Shown: positions 16,723 to 23,983, counted from the stretch's first letter. The stretch is DNA of 33,781 bases from an uncultured Lachnospiraceae bacterium (GCA_947631605.1 CANRMC010000013.1:1-33781), one strand, 5' to 3'. The notes: generated by a model from the sequence alone, not told the origin. Numbers and translations: made by a program.

Positions 16723-17016
16723 ATCTTCATTTGGTTTGATGACAATCTCATCCGGATAGACAAGTCCCAGCTTGTCTTTCGCTTCATCCTCAATATACTT
16801 CTTGGTCAGCATATACTTCTCAAGATTATCGAGATTCACGCTCTCCTGCTGAACCGCTGCAAGCTCCTGTTCCAGAGAATGCTCAGTAATTGCCAGATCC
16901 CTGCTCTTTTCATTCAGTGAAAAGGTCCGCATCATACTGGCCGCTACTACCACAACCATGACAACCATTACAAGAAGCATACCGAGTCTGGATTGCCTTC
17001 TTCTCACTCGTCTCAT
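16720..17016 (-). CDS. divIC: Septum formation initiator (DivIC/FtsB family)
   Basis: A 98-residue bitopic cell division protein. A very basic N-terminus (MRRVRRRQSR) precedes one membrane helix (about 11-31). A coiled-coil region (LNEKSRDLAITEHSLEQELA) follows, then the conserved end YIEDEAKDKLGLVYPDEI. The family works at the septum with FtsL and DivIB/FtsQ. Position right after yabQ matches Bacillus divIC. It has its own promoter in the 76-bp gap and a terminator directly after the stop codon. GGGGG is a strong but unusually G-only ribosome binding site. Confidence 0.92.
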   Translation of the reverse strand: MRRVRRRQSRLGMLLVMVVMVVVVAASMMRTFSLNEKSRDLAITEHSLEQELAAVQQESVNLDNLEKYMLTKKYIEDEAKDKLGLVYPDEIVIKPNED

Positions 17017-17048
17017 GACAACCCCCGCTTATAGAAATAGTTAAATTT

Positions 17049-17077
17049 AGTTTAACCGTTTTTTCCTTTTTTTTCAA
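17049..17077 (-). promoter_or_regulatory. Sigma-A promoter of divIC
   Basis: On the minus strand TTGAAA (17072-17077), 17 bp, TAAACT (17049-17054), 33 bp before the divIC ATG. It lets the division gene be expressed in growing cells, apart from the sporulation genes upstream. Confidence 0.6.
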
Positions 17078-17092
17078 TACTTTTCCCGGTAT

Positions 17093-17476
17093 TTACTTAT
17101 TTTTCGTCAATATACTCAAAGGTTTCTGTATAATCATCCGGAAAATATGTATAATCTGTCGGATTTTTTTCATCATAAAGGTAAGGAGAAAGACCATCAG
17201 GCGGGTCAGCATCAGAAAATAAAGTCCGCTGCCCAGAAGAAGTCCTAAAATAACATAGCTTCTCAGTTCCCCGTTATTATAGGTATAGATCATACTGATG
17301 ATCATGCACATCCAGAACATCCAGTAGAGAAAATCTTCTACCGCGATTGAAAAATTGGTATGCGCAACTGTGCGGCGGAAACTCCGGACGACATCATAAA
17401 CCAGACTCAGAATCACGCCGTACAGCATACTGATCAAAAATACATCTCCCTGATCAGTGACGATCAGCCCGATCAT
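17093..17476 (-). CDS. yabQ: Spore cortex biosynthesis protein YabQ
   Basis: A 127-residue membrane protein with four hydrophobic segments. Family landmarks are FLISMLYGVILSLVYDVVRS near the start, DFLYWMFW in the second segment and GELRSYVILGLLLGSGLYF in the middle. YabQ sits in the outer forespore membrane and is needed for cortex formation in Bacillus. The ATG overlaps the yabP stop by 4 bp, so the two are translationally coupled. It is shorter than Bacillus YabQ at the C-terminus. Confidence 0.9.
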   Translation of the reverse strand: MIGLIVTDQGDVFLISMLYGVILSLVYDVVRSFRRTVAHTNFSIAVEDFLYWMFWMCMIISMIYTYNNGELRSYVILGLLLGSGLYFLMLTRLMVFLLTFMMKKIRQIIHIFRMIIQKPLSILTKNK

Positions 17477-17730
17477 TTAAACAGCCTCCCTACGATTCCT
17501 GCTGCCGTTACGGACTTTTTCTGAGAATACCGGAATTCTTCTATATTTCCTTCAAATTCCAGTTCGCCTTTCTCCACGTCCAGCCTTGTCACATGCATCT
17601 CACGCCCTTTGATCGTAAGAGTAGCGTCCTCCAAAAGAAGTATCACCTCATCCGGATCGAAGGAGACAACCTTTTCCACTCCTGTCAGGGTTCCGCGGTT
17701 CCTTGCAACCAAGTCAAAACGATGCTCCAT
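17473..17730 (-). CDS. yabP: Sporulation protein YabP
   Basis: An 85-residue cytosolic protein of the YabP/YqfC family (NRGTLTGVEKVVSFDPDEVI, then TLTIKGREMHVTRLDVEKGE). In Bacillus YabP is made in the mother cell and acts in spore envelope assembly; its biochemical role is not known. GGAGG lies 4 nt before the ATG. It is followed by yabQ with a 4-bp overlap and preceded by a sigma-E-like promoter. Confidence 0.92.
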   Translation of the reverse strand: MEHRFDLVARNRGTLTGVEKVVSFDPDEVILLLEDATLTIKGREMHVTRLDVEKGELEFEGNIEEFRYSQKKSVTAAGIVGRLFK

Positions 17731-17768
17731 ACGGCCTCCATTTATGATTCCTTTTCTTTCTGTATAAA

Positions 17769-17797
17769 ATTATATGATGATCTCAGATATAGTATGA
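17769..17797 (-). promoter_or_regulatory. Sigma-E-like promoter of yabPQ
   Basis: On the minus strand TCATACT (17791-17797), 14 bp, CATATAAT (17769-17776). These match six of seven and seven of eight positions of the Bacillus sigma-E consensus (KMATATT and CATACAHT) with the correct spacing. yabP belongs to the sigma-E regulon in Bacillus. Confidence 0.6.
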
Positions 17798-17804
17798 CGC
17801 TTCG

Positions 17805-18097
17805 CTAGAGATATTTAAACATATCCTTCGCTTCGTCTTTTTTCGTAGTTTCGGCAATCATGGTAACTTCTGCTTTCACGGCTTTATTGCCGAAGGATAT
17901 TTCAATCACATCCCCGACTTTTACGTCATAAGACGCTTTTACGGTTTTTCCGTTTACACTGACTCTGCCCGCATCACAGGCCTCGTTCGCCACCGTCCGC
18001 CTGAGACGCGAACAATTCTGTGTGCTGTGGTACCGTTCTCCTCCACCGTCCGCCGTTTGATGAGGCGGGACACCTTCAAATATTTATCCAGACGCAT
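17805..18097 (-). pseudogene. rqcP: RqcP-like S4-domain RNA-binding protein gene, broken by a 53-bp insertion
   Basis: The gene begins normally (MRLDKYLKVSRLIKRRTV; AAAGGAGG before the ATG at 18097). After residue 18 the frame runs into unrelated sequence and stops 29 codons later. The proper continuation, ANEACDAGRVSVNG through DVIEISFGNKAV, resumes in another frame and runs to 17805. The break is 53 bp bounded by the 11-bp repeat GCGGACGGTGG (18043-18053 and 17990-18000). Removing one repeat plus the 42 bp between gives an uninterrupted 79-residue protein of normal length. RqcP (YabO) works with RqcH in adding alanine tails to stalled chains on 50S subunits. As read, the gene makes only a truncated product unless the segment is excised or bypassed, or is a sequencing or assembly artefact. 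Confidence 0.8.
17990..18053. repeat. 11-bp direct repeats bounding the insertion in rqcP
   Basis: CCACCGTCCGC on the plus strand occurs at 17990-18000 and 18043-18053 with 42 bp between. The offset of 53 bp is not a multiple of three and causes the frameshift. Confidence 0.9.
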
Positions 18098-18115
18098 GTT
18101 TCTTCCTCCTTTATG

Positions 18116-18154
18116 AGCAAAAAGAAAGCACCGCAAATCTGTGATTTACGGTGC
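18116..18154 (-). terminator. Rho-independent terminator after hup
   Basis: GCACCGCAAATC (18128-18139) and GATTTACGGTGC (18143-18154) form a 12-bp stem with one mismatch and a 3-nt loop, followed on the minus strand by TTTCTTTTTG. It lies between hup and the ribosome binding site of rqcP, so rqcP must depend on read-through unless it has a hidden promoter. Confidence 0.8.
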
Positions 18155-18177
18155 CTTGATTACAGTATGAAAACTAA

Positions 18178-18450
18178 TTAGTTTAAAGAATCCTTTAATG
18201 CCTTACCAGCCTTAAACTTCGGAGACTTTGATGCAGGAATCTTCTGCTCTGCACCTGTTCTAGGATTACGTCCTACTCTTGCAGATCTTTCAGCTACTGA
18301 GAATGTACCGAAACCTACTAACTGAATCTTCTCACCCTTCTTAAGTTCCTCTGCTACAACCTCAGTGAAAGCCTTGAGAGCCTTCTCAGCCTCTGTCTTC
18401 TTTAATCCAGCCTTTTCTGCCATAGCAGCTACTAATTCGTTCTTGTTCAT
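18178..18450 (-). CDS. hup: DNA-binding protein HU
   Basis: A 90-residue nucleoid protein that bends and compacts DNA as a dimer. The whole HU sequence is typical: MNKNELVAAMAEKAG at the start, the core VGFGTFSVAERSARVGRNPR, and the end SPKFKAGKALKDSLN. GAGGAGG precedes the ATG. It has a strong promoter with a leader of about 75 nt and a strong terminator, consistent with high single-gene expression. Codon choice looks biased to preferred codons compared with its neighbours. In Clostridia hup commonly sits at this place beside the S4 gene and spoVT. Confidence 0.97.
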   Translation of the reverse strand: MNKNELVAAMAEKAGLKKTEAEKALKAFTEVVAEELKKGEKIQLVGFGTFSVAERSARVGRNPRTGAEQKIPASKSPKFKAGKALKDSLN

Positions 18451-18534
18451 TTTAAGATATCCTCCTCAAAAATTATAAAACTATATCTTGTGTCTGGGCA
18501 CCCCCAAAGACGAACATAAAACGTCCTATGCCTA

Positions 18535-18563
18535 GTTATACCTATAAACCATCATTTTGTCAA
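18535..18563 (-). promoter_or_regulatory. Strong sigma-A promoter of hup
   Basis: On the minus strand TTGACA (18558-18563), 17 bp, TATAAC (18535-18540). The -35 is perfect and the -10 differs at one position. Confidence 0.75.
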
Positions 18564-18661
18564 GAGAAAATGTTCTACAAATGCCCGATTTCCTCACAAT
18601 TTCTTTTTTTTTGTTAAAATCAGGAGGAGGATAATCCGGTTTCGGTATTCCTTCTTTTATC

Positions 18662-19210
18662 TCAGCCTTCCATTTGTTTTGCAAGAAAATTTGCAGCTAT
18701 CACTGCGGCCTTCTGCTCCACTTCACCCACCGGCTTCTCGCCCTCTTTTCCAAGCAGGACGACGGCGCCGATAGCATCTCCCTCGCAGATAATGGTCTGT
18801 ACGATCTGACCGGCATATTCGTTATCACCGGTACCGGTAATCTTGATAAATTTCTTTTCGCCTTTTCTCGCCAGAATAGATTCCCTGTCATTGATCGCCT
18901 CTTCCAGTTCCTTATGCAGAGACTTTCCCAAAAGTTCTTTCTTCGGGGCACCCGCAACGGCAACAATCTGGTCGCGGTCGCAGACGCAGACGGCGCAGCC
19001 CAAGATCTGTGCGGTTGCATCCGCATATTGCTGGGCAAACACGCCAAGTTCCCCGATGGGAGAATACTTCTTCAGAATGATCTCCCCGTTCTTGTCTGTG
19101 AATATCTCCAGCGGATCTCCCTCCCGGATCCTCAGGGTTCTCCTGATCTCCTTCGGTACGACCACACGTCCCAGATCATCTATTCTTCTTACGATTCCAG
19201 TTGCTTTCAT
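18662..19210 (-). CDS. spoVT: Stage V sporulation protein T
   Basis: A 182-residue transcription regulator of late forespore genes. The N-terminal AbrB-type swapped hairpin is MKATGIVRRIDDLGRVVVPK through LEIFTDKNGEIILKKY (residues 1-50). A C-terminal GAF-like domain (about 60-180) follows, which in Bacillus SpoVT drives tetramer formation. Length is almost the same as the Bacillus protein (178). GGAGG lies 7 nt before the ATG. It is the first gene of the conserved block and has a sigma-G-like promoter. Confidence 0.95.
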   Translation of the reverse strand: MKATGIVRRIDDLGRVVVPKEIRRTLRIREGDPLEIFTDKNGEIILKKYSPIGELGVFAQQYADATAQILGCAVCVCDRDQIVAVAGAPKKELLGKSLHKELEEAINDRESILARKGEKKFIKITGTGDNEYAGQIVQTIICEGDAIGAVVLLGKEGEKPVGEVEQKAAVIAANFLAKQMEG

Positions 19211-19250
19211 AACTCTTCCTCCATTTACGTTTTCATAGTGATTCTGGTAC

Positions 19251-19279
19251 TATTATCTGTAAACGGGGGAATTTTATAC
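19251..19279 (-). promoter_or_regulatory. Sigma-G-like promoter of spoVT
   Basis: On the minus strand GTATA (19275-19279), 17 bp, GATAATA (19251-19257). This fits the Bacillus sigma-G consensus (GHATR and CATNHTA) at all but one position. spoVT is a sigma-G gene in Bacillus, which supports the reading. Confidence 0.45.
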
Positions 19280-19309
19280 TAACAAAACCTCAATTTTCAG
19301 TATCTGCCA

Positions 19310-20287
19310 TTAATCGTGAGCCACGACCTCTTTATAAAATTCAGAATAATCCGTTCTTCCGTCCTTTGTAAACTGGATCGCAGTCCTCGGATGCTGGTTC
19401 AGAAGTCCGGTCATCAGATACTGCAGGTCATATCCCCAAACGATTCCTTCATCTTTCAGTTTGGACATATACTGCTCTACAAATTTGATCGCAGGGTATA
19501 CGTTATATTTTGGATTCCGTAAAAAGCCAAGCAGAAGCTCCATCGCACAATTTCCGGCGCCGCGTCCCATGGCAAGATACGTACCATCCAGCCAGTCTAC
19601 GCCGTCACCAACCGCTTCTATCGTATTCGCAAAGGCAAGCTGCTGATTGTTATGCGCATGGATGCCTACTTTTTTCCCAAACTTTGCAGCAAAATTAAGA
19701 TAGAGATCTGCGATCCGGGCAATCTGCTCCGGATAAAGGGCGCCGTAGCTGTCAACAATATAAAAAATATCGACCGGCGTCTGTCCTAAAATATCCAGCG
19801 CAACCTTAATATCTTCCTCCTGACCGTTGGAAATCGCCATAATGTTACAGCTTGTGGAATATCCCTTATTGGAAGCGTCCTCTATCATATCCACAGCCGT
19901 CGGGATCGTATTCAGGTATGTTGCGACACGGATCAGGTCGATTGGACTGTCTTTTTTGTCAATAATATCCGTTTTATAATCACATCTTCCGACGTCCGCC
20001 ATAACGGAAATTTTCAGGTCCGTATTATTGTCTCCCACAATCTCGCGTATATCATCGTCATTGCAGAATTTCCATTTTCCGAATTTATCCACGTCGAACA
20101 TTTCCTTGGAAGCCTTGTAACCGAATTCCATATAATCGACTCCGGCTTTTACATTCGTCTGATACAATGCCCGTACAAAATCATCCGTAAAATAGAAATC
20201 ATTCACAAGTCCGCCGTCACGCAGAGTTGCGTCTACAACCCGAATATCCTTCCGGTATCCCATTAACGTTGAAATATCTTTCACCAT
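19310..20287 (-). CDS. DRE-TIM aldolase, similar to 4-hydroxy-2-oxovalerate aldolase
   Basis: A 325-residue TIM-barrel protein of the HMG-CoA lyase-like superfamily. The N-terminal catalytic motif VDATLRDGG (residues 18-26) and the metal-binding GIHAHNNQQLAFAN (HAH 210-212) resemble DmpG/MhpE-type aldolases, which cleave 4-hydroxy-2-oxo acids with a divalent metal. The GAGNCAMELLLGFL stretch near residue 245 also fits. No acylating aldehyde dehydrogenase (DmpF) or other meta-cleavage gene is near, so the substrate is unknown. The start at 20287 is supported by AAAGGAG; the longer frame has no such site. A promoter lies 36 bp upstream. It may also act in synthesis of an unusual cell-surface or amino-acid-like compound (speculative). 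Confidence 0.8.
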   Translation of the reverse strand: MVKDISTLMGYRKDIRVVDATLRDGGLVNDFYFTDDFVRALYQTNVKAGVDYMEFGYKASKEMFDVDKFGKWKFCNDDDIREIVGDNNTDLKISVMADVGRCDYKTDIIDKKDSPIDLIRVATYLNTIPTAVDMIEDASNKGYSTSCNIMAISNGQEEDIKVALDILGQTPVDIFYIVDSYGALYPEQIARIADLYLNFAAKFGKKVGIHAHNNQQLAFANTIEAVGDGVDWLDGTYLAMGRGAGNCAMELLLGFLRNPKYNVYPAIKFVEQYMSKLKDEGIVWGYDLQYLMTGLLNQHPRTAIQFTKDGRTDYSEFYKEVVAHD

Positions 20288-20322
20288 CCTTTTCTCCTTT
20301 ACCACATTAAAGTAATAAATTG

Positions 20323-20351
20323 AATGTATCAGAAAACTGAAAAAAATACAA
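20323..20351 (-). promoter_or_regulatory. Probable promoter of the aldolase gene
   Basis: On the minus strand TTGTAT (20346-20351), 17 bp, TACATT (20323-20328), in the gap after the AAA+ ATPase gene. Confidence 0.5.
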
Positions 20352-20369
20352 GTTTTTTCAATTTTAACC

Positions 20370-21884
20370 TTATAAATCTTCCGTTGTAATTTCCTGCAGG
20401 GCGTCTGCGTCACCATCCATGGCAATGTTCCACTGCTGCATGATCCGGTTTGCCTGATTGGAAATGACTTTCTCAAAATAATTCCGGACAGTTCTGGCGT
20501 TTCCGAAATTCTCCTGTTCGTCTTCTTTCATTTTCCGAATCTTTTCAAGCAAAACAGGGTGCAGGGAATCTTTTAAAATATAATCCTGCTCCATGCAGTA
20601 TTTTCCGAAAATTTCCAGAAGTTCCTCCGCACTGTAATCATCAAAATGAATATATTTATTGAATCGGGAACGAAGACCCGGATTGGAATCTAAGAATCCT
20701 TCCATCCGGTCCGTATAGCCTGCCACGATCACTACAAGGTCTTCCCGGCTATCCTCCATGATCTTAAGAAGCGTATCGATCGCTTCCTGTCCGAAATCGC
20801 CCTCCCTGTCAATTGCCAGAGTGTATGCCTCATCAATAAAGAGAACCCCTCCGCGGGCGGAATCCGTCACTTCCTTTACTTTCTCCGCCGTCTGCCCCAT
20901 ATAACCGGCGACAAGACCGCTCCGGTCCGTTTCCACCAAATGTCCAAGTTCCAGGATTCCGAGGCATTTATAAATCTGAGCCATCATGCGGGCGATGGTA
21001 GTCTTGCCTGTTCCGGGATTTCCGGTAAAGACCAGATGCCTCGATATCGGAGGCGTCTTTAACCCTTTCTTTTGACGCATTTTTTGTACGATCATGAGAT
21101 TTACCATATCATGGATCTCTTTTTTCACACTGCCGAGTCCGGTCAGGGCGTCGACTTTCTTCAGGACTTCATTGATATCGTCAATATGTTCCAGACTGTC
21201 TCTTTGGAATAAGGTATCCTTATCCTCCGCAAGCTGTTTTTGAACCAATATCTGTTCTTTCTTTTCCGCTTTTTCGATCGAAGCCGGGGCTGGTGCCGCA
21301 GGCTTCTTTTTTCCTGCCTCAAATGGGATTTTCAGCAGTTTTTCTTTTTCCTCCGGTTCATTTTCCGAATGATTTCCTTCTTCGCCTTCCAATGCAAATT
21401 CGTCTTTTTCTTCGACGGCAAAAATATAATCCAGCACAACATTACAGAAATGGTTCAGAAGCATGGCGGCAAATTTCAGCCGGTTTCCGTTACAGTTTAT
21501 CATTACGTTTCCGAACTGCTTCATGGCATTGTAAAGCTCTCTCGTATCAGTGAGAAAACATGGCGCGCCGAATTCCGACTTTTTTTCCGCCTCCGCAACC
21601 TTTTTTATGACAGGCGGCACCTGCTGCAAAAAGCCGTTTTCCGACATATAATCAATGCCGTAGCGGTTTGCCAGCAGGCTATAGTCCATGAGGACCGAAA
21701 ATGTGGCGTTGATCGTATAAATCTCCTGAGGATCTACATAACCGTCGCAGACTGCCAGAAGAAACCCCAGATTCATGGAGTCATCGCAGAACTCCAGATA
21801 CAGATCGCCTTCTTCATAAAAGCCTTCCACCTTTTTTTCATATTTATCACAGATTGCCTTGCATTTTTTTAATGTATTATTCAT
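20370..21884 (-). CDS. CbbX/SpoVK-type AAA+ ATPase with an extra N-terminal domain
   Basis: A 504-residue protein. The C-terminal half (about 240-500) is one AAA+ module of the CbbX/CfxQ/SpoVK/EccA group: Walker A GNPGTGKT (288-295), a pore-loop-like YMGQTAEKV, Walker B GGVLFIDEAYTL and arginine-finger region LRSRFNKYI. The first 160 residues are helical; LLAVCDGYVDPQEIYTINATF loosely recalls a TerB fold. A charged Glu/Lys/Ala/Pro linker joins the two. AAA+ proteins of this group remodel partner proteins; the partner here is unknown. ATG at 21884 is preferred over GTG at 21890 because CAGGAG is then 9 nt away. It follows the EAL gene directly, so the two are probably co-transcribed. Confidence 0.82.
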   Translation of the reverse strand: MNNTLKKCKAICDKYEKKVEGFYEEGDLYLEFCDDSMNLGFLLAVCDGYVDPQEIYTINATFSVLMDYSLLANRYGIDYMSENGFLQQVPPVIKKVAEAEKKSEFGAPCFLTDTRELYNAMKQFGNVMINCNGNRLKFAAMLLNHFCNVVLDYIFAVEEKDEFALEGEEGNHSENEPEEKEKLLKIPFEAGKKKPAAPAPASIEKAEKKEQILVQKQLAEDKDTLFQRDSLEHIDDINEVLKKVDALTGLGSVKKEIHDMVNLMIVQKMRQKKGLKTPPISRHLVFTGNPGTGKTTIARMMAQIYKCLGILELGHLVETDRSGLVAGYMGQTAEKVKEVTDSARGGVLFIDEAYTLAIDREGDFGQEAIDTLLKIMEDSREDLVVIVAGYTDRMEGFLDSNPGLRSRFNKYIHFDDYSAEELLEIFGKYCMEQDYILKDSLHPVLLEKIRKMKEDEQENFGNARTVRNYFEKVISNQANRIMQQWNIAMDGDADALQEITTEDL

Positions 21885-21890
21885 ATCCAC

Positions 21891-23822
21891 TTACTCCTGT
21901 TTCATTCCGTCGGATCCGTCCGCATTCAGAAGGTCTAAAAACAGTCCCAGAGGAACCGGTTTTGAGAAATAAAACCCCTGTACATAATTACAGCCGATTT
22001 CCGTAAGATATTCCAGTTGTTCCTTCGTTTCCACACCTTCGACAACGATATGCAGATCCAAATCTTTCAGCATCGCCGCCGTATGACGGAGCGCCCGCAT
22101 TGCACGTTCATCCTCCATAGCGTACCAAAGAACGGATTTATCTATTTTTATGATAGAGAACGGGTACATCAGAAGCCCTGCGGTATTGGAATATCCCGTT
22201 CCGTAATCATCCAATGAAAACGTTACGCCCTCTGCGATCAGCGGTTCCATATTGCCGCGGAGCGTATCTTTGGAATCCGCCGTTGCGGTTTCCGTGATCT
22301 CAAGATTGATGAACTTTGGAGAGATTCCCGTTTCACGCATGATCGCCGTCAGACGTTCATGCAGATCCTTCTGCATACACTGGATGACGGAAAGATTCAC
22401 CTCGATAAATTTCAGTCCCTGCTCCCACGGACGTTCTTTTGCAAGCATTTTGCAGACTTCACGGAAGACAAATTCACCGATTTCTATGATCCTTCCGTTT
22501 TTCTCCGCCATCGGTATGAAAATCTCCGGACTGATGAAGGAGCCGTCCTCATCACGAAGACGAAGCAGCGCTTCGGCGCTTACGATATGCCGGGTTTCCG
22601 TTGCGTATACCGGCTGATAATATACTTCCAGACGTTTCTCCCGAACCGCTGTCTGAAGCAGATGATCGATATGGTTCTCCTGCCGTTTCTTCTGCAGGAT
22701 TTCCTCGCTGGCGCGCATAATATCCTTCTCGATATGGGCGGACGCTGTTTCTTTGGAAAAATCGATAATATCCAGAATATCCTCCATTGTCTGCACATTA
22801 TCCGGATAATCCAGCCGGTACAGATAAACGTCAACGTCTATTTTCGTACCCGCAAACAAAATCGGCGCTTCAAACTCCGCATAGATATTTTCTATGATCC
22901 GGTTCAGATCGAGAGACTTGTCATCCGTAAACAGGGTAAACTGTCCCTGCGACACCACAAACATATACATCGGCCGGATCTTCGGGATCAGGGTTTCAAT
23001 GATCTGTTTGACAAAGAGGTTGCTCTGCTCCACGCCCAGCATTTCCCGGATATTGGAATATCCGATAATATTCACGCCCAGCACATGAAATTCTTTCTTC
23101 TCATCGATCGCTACATTGCCCCGTTTGATAAATCCGGAACGGCTGTAGATTCCAAACGTATTATCCTCGTCATCTCTGGTATTTTCAAGAGAAAGGGAAG
23201 CAAGCATCAGAGACACCGACAGCACAAACTGCAGGATCAGGATATTCGAATATATGATCTGGATAACCACTGCCAGCATACAGGATACGTTATAAAATAC
23301 CACAGATACACGCTGTCCATAAGTCAGCCGGGAGCGGTACCGGATGGAGAGATAAAGCGAAAGTAAAAGATAAAGCATGGCAATCCCGTACAGCAGGCTA
23401 AATAACGGACCGTGCACATAGCGGTTTACCGCGTCATAGGAAAAGATCAGCTTCGTAAGCGGAGTTGTCAGTATCAAAAAATAAGAAACAATAACCGGAA
23501 GAAAAATCAGGATTTTCTCCTGTCTGCTCCATTTTTCCCGTTTCTTTATCATGGAAAGAAGGTAGAAAAGATAAATGGCAGGAATCGTATTAAACGCAAG
23601 AAGATACGCCATATTTCCTATGTACCCTGCCCAGACCGGAGGATGGAACAATTCAATCTTTACCATCGTGATATCCAGAAGACACGAAGCCAGATTAAAC
23701 CAGAGCATCAGAAAAAACGCCCTTGTCTGAGCAGTGCGGATACGCCTCTTATTCAAAAAATGCACAACCATGGTAATCGCGATCCATGTTGCCGCGACAT
23801 CATAATGAATAATATAATCCAT
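21891..23822 (-). CDS. Membrane-bound c-di-GMP phosphodiesterase (degenerate GGDEF plus EAL)
   Basis: A 643-residue protein. Residues 1-212 hold about seven membrane helices, as in 7TM sensor domains. A GGDEF-like domain follows (about 240-380) in which the active-site loop reads SQGQF (291-295), so it cannot make c-di-GMP but might bind GTP. The EAL domain (about 400-635) keeps the catalytic set: EALLR (417), VNLS, NLEITE, DDYGTG (538), IKIDKS, VEGVET and QGFYFSKP. It should hydrolyse c-di-GMP to pGpG. The ATG at 23822 is chosen because AGGAGAG precedes it; the upstream extension covers the promoter. The gene is divergent from trpB and followed by the AAA+ ATPase. Confidence 0.88.
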   Translation of the reverse strand: MDYIIHYDVAATWIAITMVVHFLNKRRIRTAQTRAFFLMLWFNLASCLLDITMVKIELFHPPVWAGYIGNMAYLLAFNTIPAIYLFYLLSMIKKREKWSRQEKILIFLPVIVSYFLILTTPLTKLIFSYDAVNRYVHGPLFSLLYGIAMLYLLLSLYLSIRYRSRLTYGQRVSVVFYNVSCMLAVVIQIIYSNILILQFVLSVSLMLASLSLENTRDDEDNTFGIYSRSGFIKRGNVAIDEKKEFHVLGVNIIGYSNIREMLGVEQSNLFVKQIIETLIPKIRPMYMFVVSQGQFTLFTDDKSLDLNRIIENIYAEFEAPILFAGTKIDVDVYLYRLDYPDNVQTMEDILDIIDFSKETASAHIEKDIMRASEEILQKKRQENHIDHLLQTAVREKRLEVYYQPVYATETRHIVSAEALLRLRDEDGSFISPEIFIPMAEKNGRIIEIGEFVFREVCKMLAKERPWEQGLKFIEVNLSVIQCMQKDLHERLTAIMRETGISPKFINLEITETATADSKDTLRGNMEPLIAEGVTFSLDDYGTGYSNTAGLLMYPFSIIKIDKSVLWYAMEDERAMRALRHTAAMLKDLDLHIVVEGVETKEQLEYLTEIGCNYVQGFYFSKPVPLGLFLDLLNADGSDGMKQE

Positions 23823-23836
23823 AAACTCTCTCCTGC

Positions 23837-23863
23837 GGGGTGCCTGTTCGCATACAGAACCCC
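23837..23863 (-). promoter_or_regulatory. Leader hairpin of the EAL gene
   Basis: In the transcript GGGGT pairs with ACCCC, with an inner CTGT/ACAG stem. The hairpin begins within a few bases of the expected start of transcription and ends just before the AGGAGAG site. It may stabilise the mRNA 5' end or affect ribosome access; it is too small for a known c-di-GMP riboswitch. Confidence 0.5.
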
Positions 23864-23871
23864 ATATATAC

Positions 23872-23900
23872 ATGATATATTTACAGAGAAGAATCGTCAA
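23872..23900 (-). promoter_or_regulatory. Sigma-A promoter of the EAL gene
   Basis: On the minus strand TTGACG (23895-23900), 17 bp, TATCAT (23872-23877). Its -35 lies 18 bp from the -35 of the divergent trpB promoter. Confidence 0.65.
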
Positions 23901-23918
23901 TCCTTTTCCACAAAATAA

Positions 23919-23947
23919 TTGCAGGATTTCCATTTCTGTGCTACCAT
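23919..23947 (+). promoter_or_regulatory. Probable promoter of the trpB-like gene
   Basis: TTGCAG (23919-23924), 17 bp, TACCAT (23942-23947), 36 bp before the start codon. No Trp leader peptide or T-box is visible in this short leader. Confidence 0.5.
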
Positions 23948-23983
23948 ATTTTCAGCAGATAATGCGAACGAAAGGAGATAACA

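Noticed and set aside
18571-18660. Terminator between spoVT and hup
   Set aside because: A T-rich run is present, but I could not build a convincing stem beside it.
20288-20476. 63-codon N-terminal extension of the aldolase
   Set aside because: Overlaps the end of the AAA+ gene and the promoter; no ribosome binding site.
22359-23366. 335-codon open frame on the plus strand
   Set aside because: Opposite the EAL gene; composition is that of a reverse-complement shadow.
23823-23933. 37-codon N-terminal extension of the EAL protein
   Set aside because: It overlaps the -10, the -35 and the leader hairpin; AGGAGAG supports the start at 23822.
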